Of a stretch of 64,000 nucleotides of DNA, positions 46,547 to 55,944 are shown piece by piece (the stretch's first letter is position 1; each line of letters starts with the position of its first letter). The notes beneath the pieces were generated by a model. It saw only the letters and a program-made list of their open reading frames with translations. It was not told the DNA's origin and made no database searches. Made by a program: the position numbers and the translations under genes. The stretch spans positions 1-64,000 of the forward strand of contig NZ_JAGIPZ010000013.1 of NCBI RefSeq assembly GCF_017814915.1. The letters run 5' to 3'. The stretch is from Herbaspirillum sp. LeCh32-8. GTDB taxonomy: Bacteria > Pseudomonadota > Gammaproteobacteria > Burkholderiales > Burkholderiaceae_D.

Positions 46547-47056
46547 ATGCACACACCCGGCGACGACAACGCCCCCAACGGCGGCCTCACCCATTTTGAC
46601 CAGAGCGGCCAGGCCCACATGGTCGACGTCGGCGGCAAAGAGCAAACGCACCGCGTGGCGGTGGCCAGCGGCGTGATCCGCATGAAGCCGGAAACGCTGG
46701 CCATCATCGAGTCCGGCAGCGCCAAAAAAGGCGACGTGCTGGGCATCGCCCGCATCGCCGCGATCATGGCGGCCAAGCGCACCGGCGACCTGATCCCCCT
46801 GTGCCACCCGCTGGCACTGACGCACGTATCGGTCGAGTTCGAGACCAATACCGCCGAGTCCAGCGTGCTGTGCACCGCGCGGGTGGAAACCTACGGCAAG
46901 ACCGGCGTCGAGATGGAAGCGCTGACCGCCGTGCAGGTGGGCCTGCTGACGGTCTACGACATGAGCAAGGCAGTGGACAAAACCATGGTGATGACCGACA
47001 TCTGCGTGACCGAGAAGCGCGGCGGCAAGAGCGATATCGCGATGGCGCGACCATAG
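46547..47056 (+). CDS. moaC: Cyclic pyranopterin monophosphate synthase
   Basis: 169 aa. Opens [15 protein letters not shown], with the conserved [20 protein letters not shown] and LIPLCHPL segments and [10 protein letters not shown]. It makes cPMP in molybdenum cofactor synthesis, the cofactor needed by the oxidoreductase at 461-1237. Divergent from bepA. The start at 46547 is the last ATG before the conserved region. Confidence 0.96.
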   Translation: MHTPGDDNAPNGGLTHFDQSGQAHMVDVGGKEQTHRVAVASGVIRMKPETLAIIESGSAKKGDVLGIARIAAIMAAKRTGDLIPLCHPLALTHVSVEFETNTAESSVLCTARVETYGKTGVEMEALTAVQVGLLTVYDMSKAVDKTMVMTDICVTEKRGGKSDIAMARP

Positions 47057-47077
47057 GCCTGCATGGCCCCGCCAACG

Positions 47078-47107
47078 AAAAAGCGCCCCGAAGGGCGCTT
47101 TTTTTTC
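47078..47107. terminator. Bidirectional terminator between moaC and the pilin gene
   Basis: AAGCGCCC-CGAA-GGGCGCTT with A-run and T-run on either side. Confidence 0.9.
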
Positions 47108-47143
47108 ATACCTGAAATCGCTGCACTGAAAGCGCTGCTGCAA

Positions 47144-47653
47144 TCAGCCGCGGCAATTGGCTGGCGCGTACTTGGCCGGCAGAGTACCGGCGACAAATGC
47201 TGTATTATCCACAGCGCCTGTGGCCACGGCCGCCTTAGCCACGTCCGCCGCCGCGCATTGCCACTGGATGGAAGTCGAACCGATCGTCGGCGTCAACGTC
47301 AGGGTTCCGCCGCCGCCCACGCGCTGACCGAACTTGATGGTGATCACGCCGCCGACGCCACGGTTTGCCATGGGCGTCACCGTGATGTCAGTCACGTCTG
47401 CGGTCGGCGTGAACTTGGCCGGCAAGCCGAGTTGTGCGTCCGTGAATACCCCGTTGTTGGCCTGCGCCTGCTCTGCCACCGCCAGCTTGTATGGCGCCGC
47501 CAGGTTCAGCCCCTCGGCCACGCGTGAACGCGCGATGTAGTCCTGATATTGGGAGGCGCCGATGGTGGCGAGAATGCCGATGATGGCGAGCGTCACCATC
47601 AATTCCAGCAGGGTAAAGCCTTGTTGCTTGCTCTTGCGTGCGACTGGTTTCAT
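47144..47653 (-). CDS. pilA: Type IV major pilin (PilA-like)
   Basis: 169 aa. A short basic leader and prepilin peptidase site QQG/FTLLE are followed by the hydrophobic N-terminal helix (VTLAIIGILATIGASQY) and SRVAEGLNL. Two cysteines near the C-terminus (WQCAAAD and APANCRG) can close the D-region disulfide loop. Processed pilin polymerises in the periplasm. No other pil gene is in the window, so it relies on assembly genes elsewhere. I found no correctly spaced sigma-54 site upstream. Confidence 0.93.
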   Translation of the reverse strand: MKPVARKSKQQGFTLLELMVTLAIIGILATIGASQYQDYIARSRVAEGLNLAAPYKLAVAEQAQANNGVFTDAQLGLPAKFTPTADVTDITVTPMANRGVGGVITIKFGQRVGGGGTLTLTPTIGSTSIQWQCAAADVAKAAVATGAVDNTAFVAGTLPAKYAPANCRG

Positions 47654-47737
47654 TGAATCCCCAAAAAATAAAATGGCGTTGCCAGTATCGGCACCGCCAG
47701 CGATGCGGCCAAGCGAATTTGTTCCAAACTAACAGGC

Positions 47738-47768
47738 TTTGACGCCGCGGTCGCTGACATGCGTCAAA
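47738..47768. promoter_or_regulatory. 8-base inverted repeat upstream of the pilin gene
   Basis: TTTGACGC (47738-47745) and GCGTCAAA (47761-47768) are exact inverted repeats with a 15-base spacer, about 85-115 bases upstream of the pilA start. It may be an operator for pilA or a weak end signal for the terC gene on the same strand upstream. Confidence 0.45.
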
Positions 47769-47854
47769 CATCGGCCGATGCGGAGCCTGGTCTCACGGCG
47801 GCGTCGAAAAAATCCGTAAATCATTTCGACCCGCCGCGCCTGGGACGACCGGCT

Positions 47855-48580
47855 TCAGATTCCTTCCCGCCCCTGCTTCCTGCGCTTCAGGCTCAGGCCC
47901 ACCAGCACCACGCCGACGGCGCCGACCAGGCCGGGCAGGCTCAGGTGCAGCTGCGCGCCGGGCACCACGAACTCGGTGTCGGGGATGAAGCCCTGCAGAT
48001 AGCCCCGCACGCCGACATCGCTGAAGATCATGCCGCCGGCGATATAGCCCAGCAGCGCCGCGCCCAGCGTGATAATAACCGGGAATTTTTCCATCAGCTT
48101 CAACACCAGGGTGCTACCCCAGACGATGATGGGAATGCTGACCACGATCCCGAACACCACCAGGGCCATCTGATGCTGGCCGGCTTGCTCGGCCGCGCTG
48201 GCGATGGCGATCACGTTGTCCAGGCTCATCACCAAGTCGGCCACAATCACGGTCTTGACCGCGCCCCACAGGCGATCGCTGCCGTTGACCTCGGCGTGCT
48301 CATCGTCCTCGTTGAGCAGCTTGACGCCGATCCACAGCAGCAGCAGGCCGCCGATCAGCTTCAGGAAGGGCAGCTCCAGCATGGTCACGGCGAAGGCGAT
48401 CAGGGCGATGCGGATCGCGATGGCGCCGATGGTGCCCCAGACGATGCCCTTCATGCGCAGCTGCGCCGGCAGGTTGCGGCAGGCCAGCGCGATCACGATG
48501 GCGTTGTCGCCGCCGAGCAGGATATCGATCAGGATGATTTGTCCCACCGCCACCCAGTTCAGGTTTGCCAGGAATTCCAT
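47855..48580 (-). CDS. TerC-family membrane protein (YjbE-like)
   Basis: 241 aa with about seven helices. The two inverted-repeat motifs LLGGDNAIVIALACRNL and LVMSLDNVIAIASAAEQ carry the conserved Asp-Asn pairs of TerC proteins, implicated in metal (often manganese) export or co-translocational metalation. The start at 48580 gives the family N-terminus (MEFLANLNWVAVGQI). The tail is basic (KRRKQGREG). The substrate is unknown. Confidence 0.9.
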   Translation of the reverse strand: MEFLANLNWVAVGQIILIDILLGGDNAIVIALACRNLPAQLRMKGIVWGTIGAIAIRIALIAFAVTMLELPFLKLIGGLLLLWIGVKLLNEDDEHAEVNGSDRLWGAVKTVIVADLVMSLDNVIAIASAAEQAGQHQMALVVFGIVVSIPIIVWGSTLVLKLMEKFPVIITLGAALLGYIAGGMIFSDVGVRGYLQGFIPDTEFVVPGAQLHLSLPGLVGAVGVVLVGLSLKRRKQGREGI

Positions 48581-48631
48581 GCTGGTCCTTGTCCTTATGA
48601 ATTCTTGATATCCGATGTCCGCGATATCCGT

Positions 48632-48661
48632 GAAAAAACATGGGGAGCCGCAGCTCCCCAT
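48632..48661 (-). terminator. Terminator after sucD
   Basis: ATGGGGAGC/GCTCCCCAT with a four-base loop; on the minus strand it is followed by GTTTTTTC. It separates sucCD from the terC gene. Confidence 0.85.
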
Positions 48662-48725
48662 ATTGGTCTTGCAGTGACTATCCCGAGGCGCCGGGCGCTT
48701 CGGGACGGCCACCATACAGCATTGA

Positions 48726-49607
48726 TTACAGCATGGCCTTCAGCAGACGCGCCATTTCGGACGGGTTGCGTGTGGCCTTGATGCCGCACTCTTCCATGAT
48801 CGCCAGCTTGGCTTCGGCGGTGTCGGCACCGCCCGAGATCAGCGCGCCGGCGTGGCCCATGCGCTTGCCCGGAGGCGCGGTGACGCCAGCGATGAAGCCA
48901 ACGACCGGCTTCTTCATGTTGTCACGGACCCAGTACGACGCGTTGGCTTCGTCAGGACCACCGATTTCACCGATCATGATGACGGCATCGGTGTCCGGAT
49001 CGTCGTTGAATGCCTTCATGATGTCGATGTGCTTCAGACCGTTGATCGGGTCGCCACCGATACCGACTGCCGACGATTGGCCCAGACCCAGAGCGGTCAG
49101 CTGGCCGACGGCTTCGTAGGTCAGGGTGCCGGAACGGGAAACCACGCCGATACGACCCTTCTTGTGGATGTGACCCGGCATGATGCCGATCTTGATTTCG
49201 TCAGGGGTGATCAGGCCGGGGCAGTTCGGGCCCAGCAGCTTGGTCTTGGAACCGGCCTTTGCCATGCGGTCCTTCAGGGCCAGCATGTCACGCACGGGGA
49301 TGCCTTCGGTGATGCAGATGGCCAGGTCCAGATCGGCTTCAACAGCTTCCCAGATCGCAGCGGCGGCGCCGGCGGGCGGCACGTAGATCACCGACACGGT
49401 CGCGCCGGTAGCCTTCTTGGCTTCAGTCACGTTGGCGTAGATGGGGATGCCTTCGAAGTCTTCACCGGCCTTCTTCGGGTTCACGCCTGCCACGAAGGCG
49501 TTCTTGCCATTCGCGTATTCACGGCACAAGCGGGTGTGGAACTGGCCGGTCTTGCCAGTGATGCCTTGCGTGATGACCTTGGTGTCTTTGTTGATGAGGA
49601 TCGACAT
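48726..49607 (-). CDS. sucD: Succinate-CoA ligase subunit alpha
   Basis: 293 aa. CoA-binding opening QGITGKTGQFHT, then LLGPNCPGLI, and the phospho-histidine loop GKRMGHAGALISGG. It forms succinyl-CoA synthetase with SucC in the TCA cycle. It lies 98 bases downstream of sucC. The ATG at 49607 precedes MSILINKDTKV, the usual start. Confidence 0.98.
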   Translation of the reverse strand: MSILINKDTKVITQGITGKTGQFHTRLCREYANGKNAFVAGVNPKKAGEDFEGIPIYANVTEAKKATGATVSVIYVPPAGAAAAIWEAVEADLDLAICITEGIPVRDMLALKDRMAKAGSKTKLLGPNCPGLITPDEIKIGIMPGHIHKKGRIGVVSRSGTLTYEAVGQLTALGLGQSSAVGIGGDPINGLKHIDIMKAFNDDPDTDAVIMIGEIGGPDEANASYWVRDNMKKPVVGFIAGVTAPPGKRMGHAGALISGGADTAEAKLAIMEECGIKATRNPSEMARLLKAML

Positions 49608-49705
49608 TTCTCTTCCTTGTCTGTGATGCCTGCACTGCTCGCGGCCGGGATGCCTTTGTCGCACCTGGCGCAGCCGCAGCGGCGCAGACTTGCATGTATG
49701 AGTTC

Positions 49706-50872
49706 TTACTTGCCTGCGGCAGCAGCCACAACCGACTTCGCTGCCTCTTCCATCGAATCGGCCGAGATGATCGGCAGACCGGAGTCAGCCAGCATCTTCT
49801 TGCCCAGGTCTTCGTTGGTGCCCTTCATGCGGACCACCAGCGGGACGCCCAGCGACACTGCCTTGGAGGCGGTGATGACGCCTTCGGCGATCACGTCACA
49901 GCGCATGATGCCGCCGAAGATGTTGACCAGGATGGCCTTCAGGTCGGGGTTCTTCAGCATGATCTTGAAGGCTTCGGTGACCTTCTCGGCAGTAGCGCCG
50001 CCGCCCACGTCCAGGAAGTTGGCCGGCTCGCCGCCGAACAGCTTGATGGTGTCCATAGTGGCCATGGCCAGACCGGCGCCGTTCACCAGGCAGCCGATGT
50101 TGCCGTCCAGGGAGATGTAAGCCAGGTCGAACTTGGAGGCTTCGACTTCAGCCGGATCTTCTTCGTCCAGGTCGCGGTAGGCGACGATTTCCGGGTGACG
50201 GAACAGGGCGTTGGAGTCGAAGTTGAACTTGGCGTCCAGGGCGATGACCTTGCCGTCGCCGGTCAGGATCAGCGGGTTGATTTCAGCCAGGGAAGCGTCG
50301 GTTTCCCAGTAAGCCTTGTACAGGCCTTGCAGGTTCTTGCGCGCTTCGGGGATGGAAGCGGCCGGCACGCCGATCTTGGCGGCCACGTCATCGGCGTCGG
50401 CATCGGTCAGGCCGGTGACGGGGTCGATGATCACGTTGTGAATCTTTTCCGGGTTGCTGTGGGCAACTTCTTCGATGTCCATGCCGCCTTCGCTGGAGGC
50501 CATCAGCACAACCTTTTGGCTCACGCGGTCGGTCACCAGGGAAACGTACAGTTCCTTCTTGATGTCGGCGCCTTCTTCGATCAGCAGGCGACGAACCTTC
50601 TGGCCTTCAGGACCGGTCTGGTGGGTCACCAGTTGCATGCCCATGATCTGGTTGGCGTATTCCTTGACCTGCTCGATGGACTTGGCCACCTTCACGCCGC
50701 CACCCTTGCCGCGACCGCCGGCATGGATCTGTGCCTTCACGACCCACACCGAGCCGCCCAGGCTCTTGGCTGCCGCTTCGACTTCGTCGACCGACATGCA
50801 AGGAATACCGCGCGGAACGGTTACGCCGAACTGGCGCAGGATTTCTTTACCCTGATACTCATGGATTTTCAT
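49706..50872 (-). CDS. sucC: Succinate-CoA ligase subunit beta (ADP-forming)
   Basis: 388 aa, exactly the usual size. ATP-grasp features include [35 protein letters not shown] and [11 protein letters not shown], with [13 protein letters not shown]. It carries nucleotide binding and part of the active site. RBS AAGGGAAGC. The upstream region holds a structured leader candidate. Confidence 0.98.
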   Translation of the reverse strand: MKIHEYQGKEILRQFGVTVPRGIPCMSVDEVEAAAKSLGGSVWVVKAQIHAGGRGKGGGVKVAKSIEQVKEYANQIMGMQLVTHQTGPEGQKVRRLLIEEGADIKKELYVSLVTDRVSQKVVLMASSEGGMDIEEVAHSNPEKIHNVIIDPVTGLTDADADDVAAKIGVPAASIPEARKNLQGLYKAYWETDASLAEINPLILTGDGKVIALDAKFNFDSNALFRHPEIVAYRDLDEEDPAEVEASKFDLAYISLDGNIGCLVNGAGLAMATMDTIKLFGGEPANFLDVGGGATAEKVTEAFKIMLKNPDLKAILVNIFGGIMRCDVIAEGVITASKAVSLGVPLVVRMKGTNEDLGKKMLADSGLPIISADSMEEAAKSVVAAAAGK

Positions 50873-51383
50873 GGGAGCTTCCCTTTAGACACTGAATGAA
50901 TAAAACTTGCCGGATTGAAATTCTGTCGACGGCATGATGCCGGCGAACGAGAAAGCAGACCGCAACCCGCAGGCGGGCGTCGCATCCGAGGCCGGATGGG
51001 AACTGGCGCAGGCGTGAGCTGCGCGGGTTGCGAAAGAATTCGTAGAATTGGGCATGTGCATGCCGTCTGCATGAGTTGGTCTGATATTCGTCTCACGCCG
51101 GGCAATCCGGCGCGATGCGCATTATCTGTCTCCACCGCTGTCATCAGCCTTACATCGACGCACCGTTTAATAAAAACGACAAGCATCGACAGATCTCCTC
51201 AGGCTTCCGCGTTGCAGCAAAAACTTCCGAATTTTAGCACAGGCAATGAAGGGTGAGCGCCGGTAGCGCTAACATTGCCGATAAAGACTTGAAGGCGCGG
51301 CAGGCGGACATGACGGATTCGCCGACACATGCCATTCAGACCGGGAACGAGGTAAAAGAAAGTGGAGATTGAAGATGCGGCGC
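50873..51383. other. Long spacer between sucC and recX with a nested hairpin
   Basis: About 510 bases without a convincing gene. CGCAACCCGC (50961-50970) and GCGGGTTGCG (51023-51032) form a perfect 10-base outer stem, enclosing CATCCG-AGGC-CGGATG (50983-50998). The structure lies 90-160 bases upstream of sucC and may be part of its leader. The right part, nearest recX, shows nothing I can name. Confidence 0.55.
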
Positions 51384-51848
51384 TCAGCCGCCATCCTCGT
51401 CATCCGCCCAGGCCGTGTTGAAGGCCTCGCGAATGCTGCGATGGGAAAAACCGCGCTGCTGCAGGAAGCGCATCTGCTTGGCGCGCGTCTCGACGTCGGC
51501 CGGTGGTTCGGCGAACTTGCGCCGCAAGACTTGCGCTGCGCGCTCGCCCTCACCTGCAGCCAGGTCGGCCTTGAGCTCGGCCAACCCGTCACCGCCGATG
51601 CCATGACCATGCAACTCGGACAGGATACGGTTGTTGCCGTAGCGCGCCGCACGCCGGTTCACCAGCGACTCGGAAAAACGTTCTTGGGAAAGGAAGCGGG
51701 ATTGCTCAAGCCAGTTGAGCAAGGCCTCGATGTCGTCACCCTCTTGCGCGTAAGGGGCAAGCTTACGCGCAAGTTCCAGGCGACTATGCTCACGTGAAGA
51801 GAGATATTTGAGCGCCCGTGCTTTCAGGCTGATCGGCGGTCTGGGCAT
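51384..51848 (-). CDS. recX: Regulatory protein RecX
   Basis: 154 aa. Three-helix repeats typical of Rec[45 protein letters not shown] and the C-terminal [17 protein letters not shown]. RecX caps RecA filaments and limits recombination. It lies 284 bases downstream of recA on the same strand, as in most proteobacteria. Confidence 0.95.
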   Translation of the reverse strand: MPRPPISLKARALKYLSSREHSRLELARKLAPYAQEGDDIEALLNWLEQSRFLSQERFSESLVNRRAARYGNNRILSELHGHGIGGDGLAELKADLAAGEGERAAQVLRRKFAEPPADVETRAKQMRFLQQRGFSHRSIREAFNTAWADDEDGG

Positions 51849-52132
51849 GACGTTCGACTACACGGACGTTGAAACGAATATTGCGGTTGATACGGTTGAT
51901 GCGGTGATGGTGCACTTGCTGCCATTGATGCGGTTACTGCCGTTGATGCTGTGAAGCCGGCGCCTTCCCGTTGAGCTGGTCAAACACCGGCACGACTCAA
52001 TACCTACTACAACCGCTGCGAGCGACGACGATCTTCCATGACGACATCCGCAGCGGATACAACCACCGGTACGACAGCGACGGGCCAGGCATCCCTTGCC
52101 GCCGCACCGGCTTATCTCTGCCTTGCGGGAAA
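51849..52132. other. recA-recX spacer with imperfect TTGATGCGGT repeats
   Basis: Four related copies of GTTGATGCGGT start at about 51886, 51895, 51924 and 51942 (variants gttgatacggt, gttgatgcggt, attgatgcggt, gttgatgctgt). The rest is featureless, with no clear terminator between recA and recX. No supported gene. Confidence 0.5.
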
Positions 52133-53185
52133 TCAGGAAGCTTGCGCTTCGGCTGCTTCGCCGCCGGCCAGCTCGGGCACGCCCAGGGCGACACGAACCT
52201 TGTTCTCGATCTCGCGCGCCAGTTCCGGACGTTCCTTCAGGAAGTTGCGGGCGTTGTCCTTGCCCTGGCCGATCTTCTCGCCGTTGTAGCTGTACCAGGC
52301 GCCGGACTTCTCGACCACCTTGTGTTCGGAGCCCAGGTCCAGGATCTCGCCTTCGCGGGAAGTGCCTTCGCCATACAGGATGTCGAAGTGGGCTTCGCGG
52401 AACGGCGGCGCAACCTTGTTCTTGACGACCTTGACGCGGGTTTCGCTGCCGATGACTTCGTCGCCGGACTTGATCGAGCCGGTGCGGCGGATGTCCAGGC
52501 GCACGGAGGCGTAAAACTTCAGCGCGTTGCCGCCGGTGGTGGTTTCCGGATTGCCGAACATGACGCCGATCTTCATGCGGATCTGGTTGATGAAGATGAC
52601 GGTGGTGTTGGTGCGATTGATGCTGCCGGTCAGCTTGCGCAGCGCCTGCGACATCAGGCGGGCCTGCAGGCCGGGCAACGAGTCGCCCATGTCGCCTTCG
52701 ATTTCAGCCTTGGGGGTCAGCGCCGCCACCGAGTCGACCACGACCAGGTCGACCGCGCCGGAGCGCACCAGGGCGTCGGTGATTTCCAGCGCCTGCTCAC
52801 CGGTGTCCGGCTGCGAGATCAGCAGGTCGCTGAGGTTGACGCCCAGCTTTTGCGCGTAGGTCACGTCGAGCGCGTGCTCGGCATCGATGAAGGCGCAGGT
52901 GCCGCCCAGTTTTTGCATTTCGGCAATGGCTTGCAGGGTCAGCGTGGTCTTGCCCGAGGATTCCGGACCGTAGATCTCGACGACGCGGCCGCGCGGCAGG
53001 CCGCCGACGCCCAGGGCGATGTCCAGGCCCAGCGAGCCGGTCGACACGACCTGGATCTCTTCGCCGATGATGCCGTCTTCCATGCGCATCACGGAGCCCT
53101 TGCCAAACTGCTTTTCAATCTGCGCCAACGCGGCGGCCAGCGCTTTACCCTTTTCAGAGTTGTTCGCAGCTTTTTTGTCGTCCAT
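52133..53185 (-). CDS. recA: Recombinase RecA
   Basis: 350 aa. Walker A GPESSGKT at 73-80, Walker [11 protein letters not shown], and the [14 protein letters not shown] signature. It drives homologous recombination and LexA self-cleavage. The true start is the ATG at 53185 ([16 protein letters not shown]); the longer frame upstream crosses the promoter. A perfect LexA box lies 111 bases upstream. Confidence 0.98.
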   Translation of the reverse strand: MDDKKAANNSEKGKALAAALAQIEKQFGKGSVMRMEDGIIGEEIQVVSTGSLGLDIALGVGGLPRGRVVEIYGPESSGKTTLTLQAIAEMQKLGGTCAFIDAEHALDVTYAQKLGVNLSDLLISQPDTGEQALEITDALVRSGAVDLVVVDSVAALTPKAEIEGDMGDSLPGLQARLMSQALRKLTGSINRTNTTVIFINQIRMKIGVMFGNPETTTGGNALKFYASVRLDIRRTGSIKSGDEVIGSETRVKVVKNKVAPPFREAHFDILYGEGTSREGEILDLGSEHKVVEKSGAWYSYNGEKIGQGKDNARNFLKERPELAREIENKVRVALGVPELAGGEAAEAQAS

Positions 53186-53295
53186 AAATTTCTCTCGGCA
53201 AAAGGTCGTGAAGAAGTGTCTTACAGGAAAGGTATTGCTTGGATGCATCTGGCGCGCGGCGCGGTTTTGCGGAGTGCGCCAGACCAATGAAGCGA

Positions 53296-53315
53296 TACTG
53301 TATAAAAAAACAGTA
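53296..53315. promoter_or_regulatory. LexA (SOS) box of recA
   Basis: TACTGTATAAAAAAACAGTA has the CTGT-N8-ACAG core with symmetric TA flanks, a full match to the proteobacterial LexA consensus. It sits upstream of recA, so recA is expected to be SOS-induced. Confidence 0.93.
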
Positions 53316-53555
53316 ATTCGCGCAAGCGTTTTTAAATTGCGGCGGAAGAGGCAATTATAAGAGTGCAACAAAACCGCGCCGCGGCCGGCCTGCAACACCG
53401 GAGATGCGCGCCGGCGCAAAAACCGTCAAACTCGCGGTTTGCCTAGAAATGGATAAGGATTCCGTCCCTAAATTCGCTACGGAATCATGCTGATTTGATA
53501 TACATTTCAGGCTAGCAATATAACGAGATAAAAGATTGTTTTATAGACGGTAGTC
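53316..53555. promoter_or_regulatory. Leader of the receiver-TPR gene with a perfect dyad
   Basis: GATTCCGT (53458-53465) and ACGGAATC (53479-53486) are exact inverted repeats with a 13-base spacer, about 70-100 bases upstream of the regulator start. The sequence between the dyad and the start is AT-rich (TTGATATACATTTC and ATAACGAGATAAAAG). No good Shine-Dalgarno precedes the ATG at 53556. The dyad is a candidate binding site or leader hairpin. Confidence 0.5.
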
Positions 53556-55184
53556 ATGAGTTTAGTCCCCTTCAGCCATATCAGCGCGCTGCGCTGCCTC
53601 GTCATTGACGACATGCCGACGATGCGCCAGAACATCCGGATGCACCTCGGCCAGCTCGGAGTGACCAAGGTGGATCAGGCCGCCACGCCTGACGAAGCGA
53701 TCCGCTTCGTGCAGTCGGGGAATTACGACCTCATCATCTGCGACTACAACCTGAACAAGGAAAGCAACGGCCAGCAGCTGCTGGAGTTCTTCCGCACCCA
53801 GAACATGCTCTCGCCGACCTCCATGTTCATCATGGTGACCGCCGAGAGCGGCTACAACCTGGTGGCCAGCGCCGCCGAGTTCCAGCCCGATGCCTACATG
53901 CTCAAACCGCTGACGGCCAGCCGCATCGCCGAGCGCGTCGATCGCCTGCTGGAAAAGCAGCACGCCATGCTGCCGGTGACCGAAAAGATGAAGCGCAAGG
54001 ATTTCGCCGGCGCCATCATCGAGTGCGACAACGTGCTCAAGGCCGCGCCGAAGTGGATCGTCGAGATCATGAAGACCAAGGGCACGCTCCTCATCGAGCA
54101 GCGCCGCATCGACGAGGCGCGCGAGGTCTACCAGCAGGCGCTGGGTATGCGCGACGACCTGGTGTGGGCCAAGATCGGCCTGGCCCGCTGCAACATCGTG
54201 GCCGGCCAGTTGAGTGATGCGCGCACCATCATCCAGGACGTGCTGGCGCAAAACAAGCAGTTCATCGCCGCCTACGACCTGCTGGCGCAGATCGATGAAG
54301 CGCAGGGCAACCAGGAAGGCGCGCTCGCCGCGCTGACCACGTCCTCCGAGATCATTCCGTCGGCGCGCCGCAGCCGCCTGGTGGGCGAAGTCGCCTACCG
54401 CAGCGGCCACCTCGACCAGGCGCGCGAAGCCTACGACAAGGTGCTCAAGCACACCAAGGGTTCGCTCACCGCGCAACCGACCGACCTGCTGTCGCTGGCC
54501 CAAGTGCACGTCGACAGCGGCGATCCGGACCAGGCGCTGCGCCTGCTGGAAAGCGCGCCGCGCCGCTACGAAGAATCCAGCCTGTTCACCTCGGCCCAGG
54601 CAGCGGTGCAAGCGCAAGCCTACGTGCAGCTGGGCGACACCATCTCCGCCCAGCAGGCCTTCGAAGCCGCCAAGCAGGCCGCCGGCAAGGACATCTCGGA
54701 AGTCGCCACGCTGGCGCTGGCCAAGGCCGCCTTCTCGATGGGCAAGGATGACGAGGGCGCCAAGCTGATCGCCGACGCCATCAAGTCCGACCACGAAAAC
54801 AAGAACCTGCAGACGCTGGCGCGCAAGGTACTGGCCGATACCGGCAAGAATGCGCTGGCCGACGAGCTCATTGACGGCGCCGTCAAGCACTGCATGAGCA
54901 TCATCGCCGAGGCCAACGCGCTCATGCGCAGCGCCAAGCCCGACGAATCGCTGGCCAAGCTGGAAGAGGCGCTCAACAGCATGCCGGAGAACACCGGCGT
55001 GCTGCTCGCCTCGGCGCAGCTGCACCTGCTGTGGATGAGCCAGCGCGGTTGGAACGACGAGTACGTCAAACGCGTGCGGCGCTACCTCGCCACCCTGGAC
55101 CGCCTGATTCCGGGCAATGACCGTGTCGCCAAGATGCACAAATTCCTGCGCGACACCCTGAGCAAAGTAGCCCCGAAGAGCTGA
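53556..55184 (+). CDS. Response regulator with CheY-like receiver and TPR-type output
   Basis: 542 aa. The receiver (about 12-135) has acidic pair D18/D19, phospho-acceptor Asp63 (LIICDYNLN), Thr96 (MVTAES) and Lys117 (MLKPL), so it looks fully functional. The remaining 400 residues are helical repeats of TPR style (IEQRRIDEAREVYQQALGM, VHVDSGDPDQALRLLESAP, ALMRSAKPDESLAKLEEAL), indicating protein-protein output, not DNA binding. It is followed two bases later by a small kinase gene. The process controlled is unknown. Confidence 0.9.
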   Translation: MSLVPFSHISALRCLVIDDMPTMRQNIRMHLGQLGVTKVDQAATPDEAIRFVQSGNYDLIICDYNLNKESNGQQLLEFFRTQNMLSPTSMFIMVTAESGYNLVASAAEFQPDAYMLKPLTASRIAERVDRLLEKQHAMLPVTEKMKRKDFAGAIIECDNVLKAAPKWIVEIMKTKGTLLIEQRRIDEAREVYQQALGMRDDLVWAKIGLARCNIVAGQLSDARTIIQDVLAQNKQFIAAYDLLAQIDEAQGNQEGALAALTTSSEIIPSARRSRLVGEVAYRSGHLDQAREAYDKVLKHTKGSLTAQPTDLLSLAQVHVDSGDPDQALRLLESAPRRYEESSLFTSAQAAVQAQAYVQLGDTISAQQAFEAAKQAAGKDISEVATLALAKAAFSMGKDDEGAKLIADAIKSDHENKNLQTLARKVLADTGKNALADELIDGAVKHCMSIIAEANALMRSAKPDESLAKLEEALNSMPENTGVLLASAQLHLLWMSQRGWNDEYVKRVRRYLATLDRLIPGNDRVAKMHKFLRDTLSKVAPKS

Positions 55185-55186
55185 CC

Positions 55187-55795
55187 ATGGATCCCAAGCT
55201 TGCCGCGATCATCATTCACGACATCAAGAACTCCCTGGGCGTGCTGGAGGGCGAACTGCGTCGCCTGTCCGACGACGTGCCGCGCGTGCAGCAGGCGCAC
55301 GTCACCTGCCTGGCGCTGCAGGAAAAACTGATCGCCTTCCTGACCTTGTACAAGGCCGACTCGCAAGGCCTGCGCGCGCAGGTGGAGGCGGTATCGCCGC
55401 TGGACTTCCTCGACGCCCTGCTGCGTGAGCACGGCGTGGGCCGCAACGGCAACGGCATCGACGTCAGCATCGACGAGACCGACATGCCGCTGATCGGCTT
55501 TTTCGACGAGCACCTGGTGGCGCTGGCACTGGAAGCCGCCTGGCAGAACGCCAGCCGCTTCGCGCGCTCGCGCATCGAGCTGGGCTGCCGCAAGAACCCG
55601 CAAGGCGGCGTGATCTTCACGGTGCGCGACGACGGCCCCGGCATCGGCACGCAAGAGAAGAAGCCCTCCACCGGGCTGGGCATGGACCTGTGCAATGCCA
55701 TCGCCACCGCCCACAACAAGGAAAACCAGCACGGCGAGGCGCGGCTGTCCAACCATCCGGACGGCGGCGCGCTCTTTGAGCTCTGCCTGCCCTGA
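55187..55795 (+). CDS. Minimal soluble histidine kinase
   Basis: 202 aa. The H-box IIIHDIKNSLG has His11 almost at the N-terminus, with no sensor domain or membrane segment. The HATPase part has N-box LALEAAWQNASRFA, G1 RDDGPGIG and G2 STGLGMDLC. It begins two bases after the receiver-TPR stop, so the two are almost certainly cognate. Signal input must come through another protein or through the TPR partner. It could alternatively act mainly as a phosphatase. Confidence 0.88.
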   Translation: MDPKLAAIIIHDIKNSLGVLEGELRRLSDDVPRVQQAHVTCLALQEKLIAFLTLYKADSQGLRAQVEAVSPLDFLDALLREHGVGRNGNGIDVSIDETDMPLIGFFDEHLVALALEAAWQNASRFARSRIELGCRKNPQGGVIFTVRDDGPGIGTQEKKPSTGLGMDLCNAIATAHNKENQHGEARLSNHPDGGALFELCLP

Positions 55796-55944
55796 CGCAA
55801 CATCCCCGCTCCTGCAGCAACCGCTGCGGGAGCATGCGTAAAGCGCATATCCAAACCTGAAAACAATCGTTCTGCCGTTCGTCGTTCGTCCTTAGAGTGT
55901 TTGTCTGCACCGCAGACTCCCCCGACACAACAAGAACGGACATC

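Noticed and set aside
47654-47740. Sigma-54 promoter for the pilin gene
   Set aside because: TGGAAC followed by CGC looks similar to -24/-12 elements, but the spacing between GG and GC is nine, not ten, bases, and the -12 element is poor.
50915-51256. Possible gene of 113 codons in the sucC-recX spacer
   Set aside because: No RBS, unusual composition and no recognisable pattern; it also covers the hairpin arms, so the open frame is probably chance.
52038-52289. Thr/Ala-rich 83-codon frame overlapping the 3' end of recA
   Set aside because: Most of it lies antisense to recA, and the unique part has no Shine-Dalgarno.
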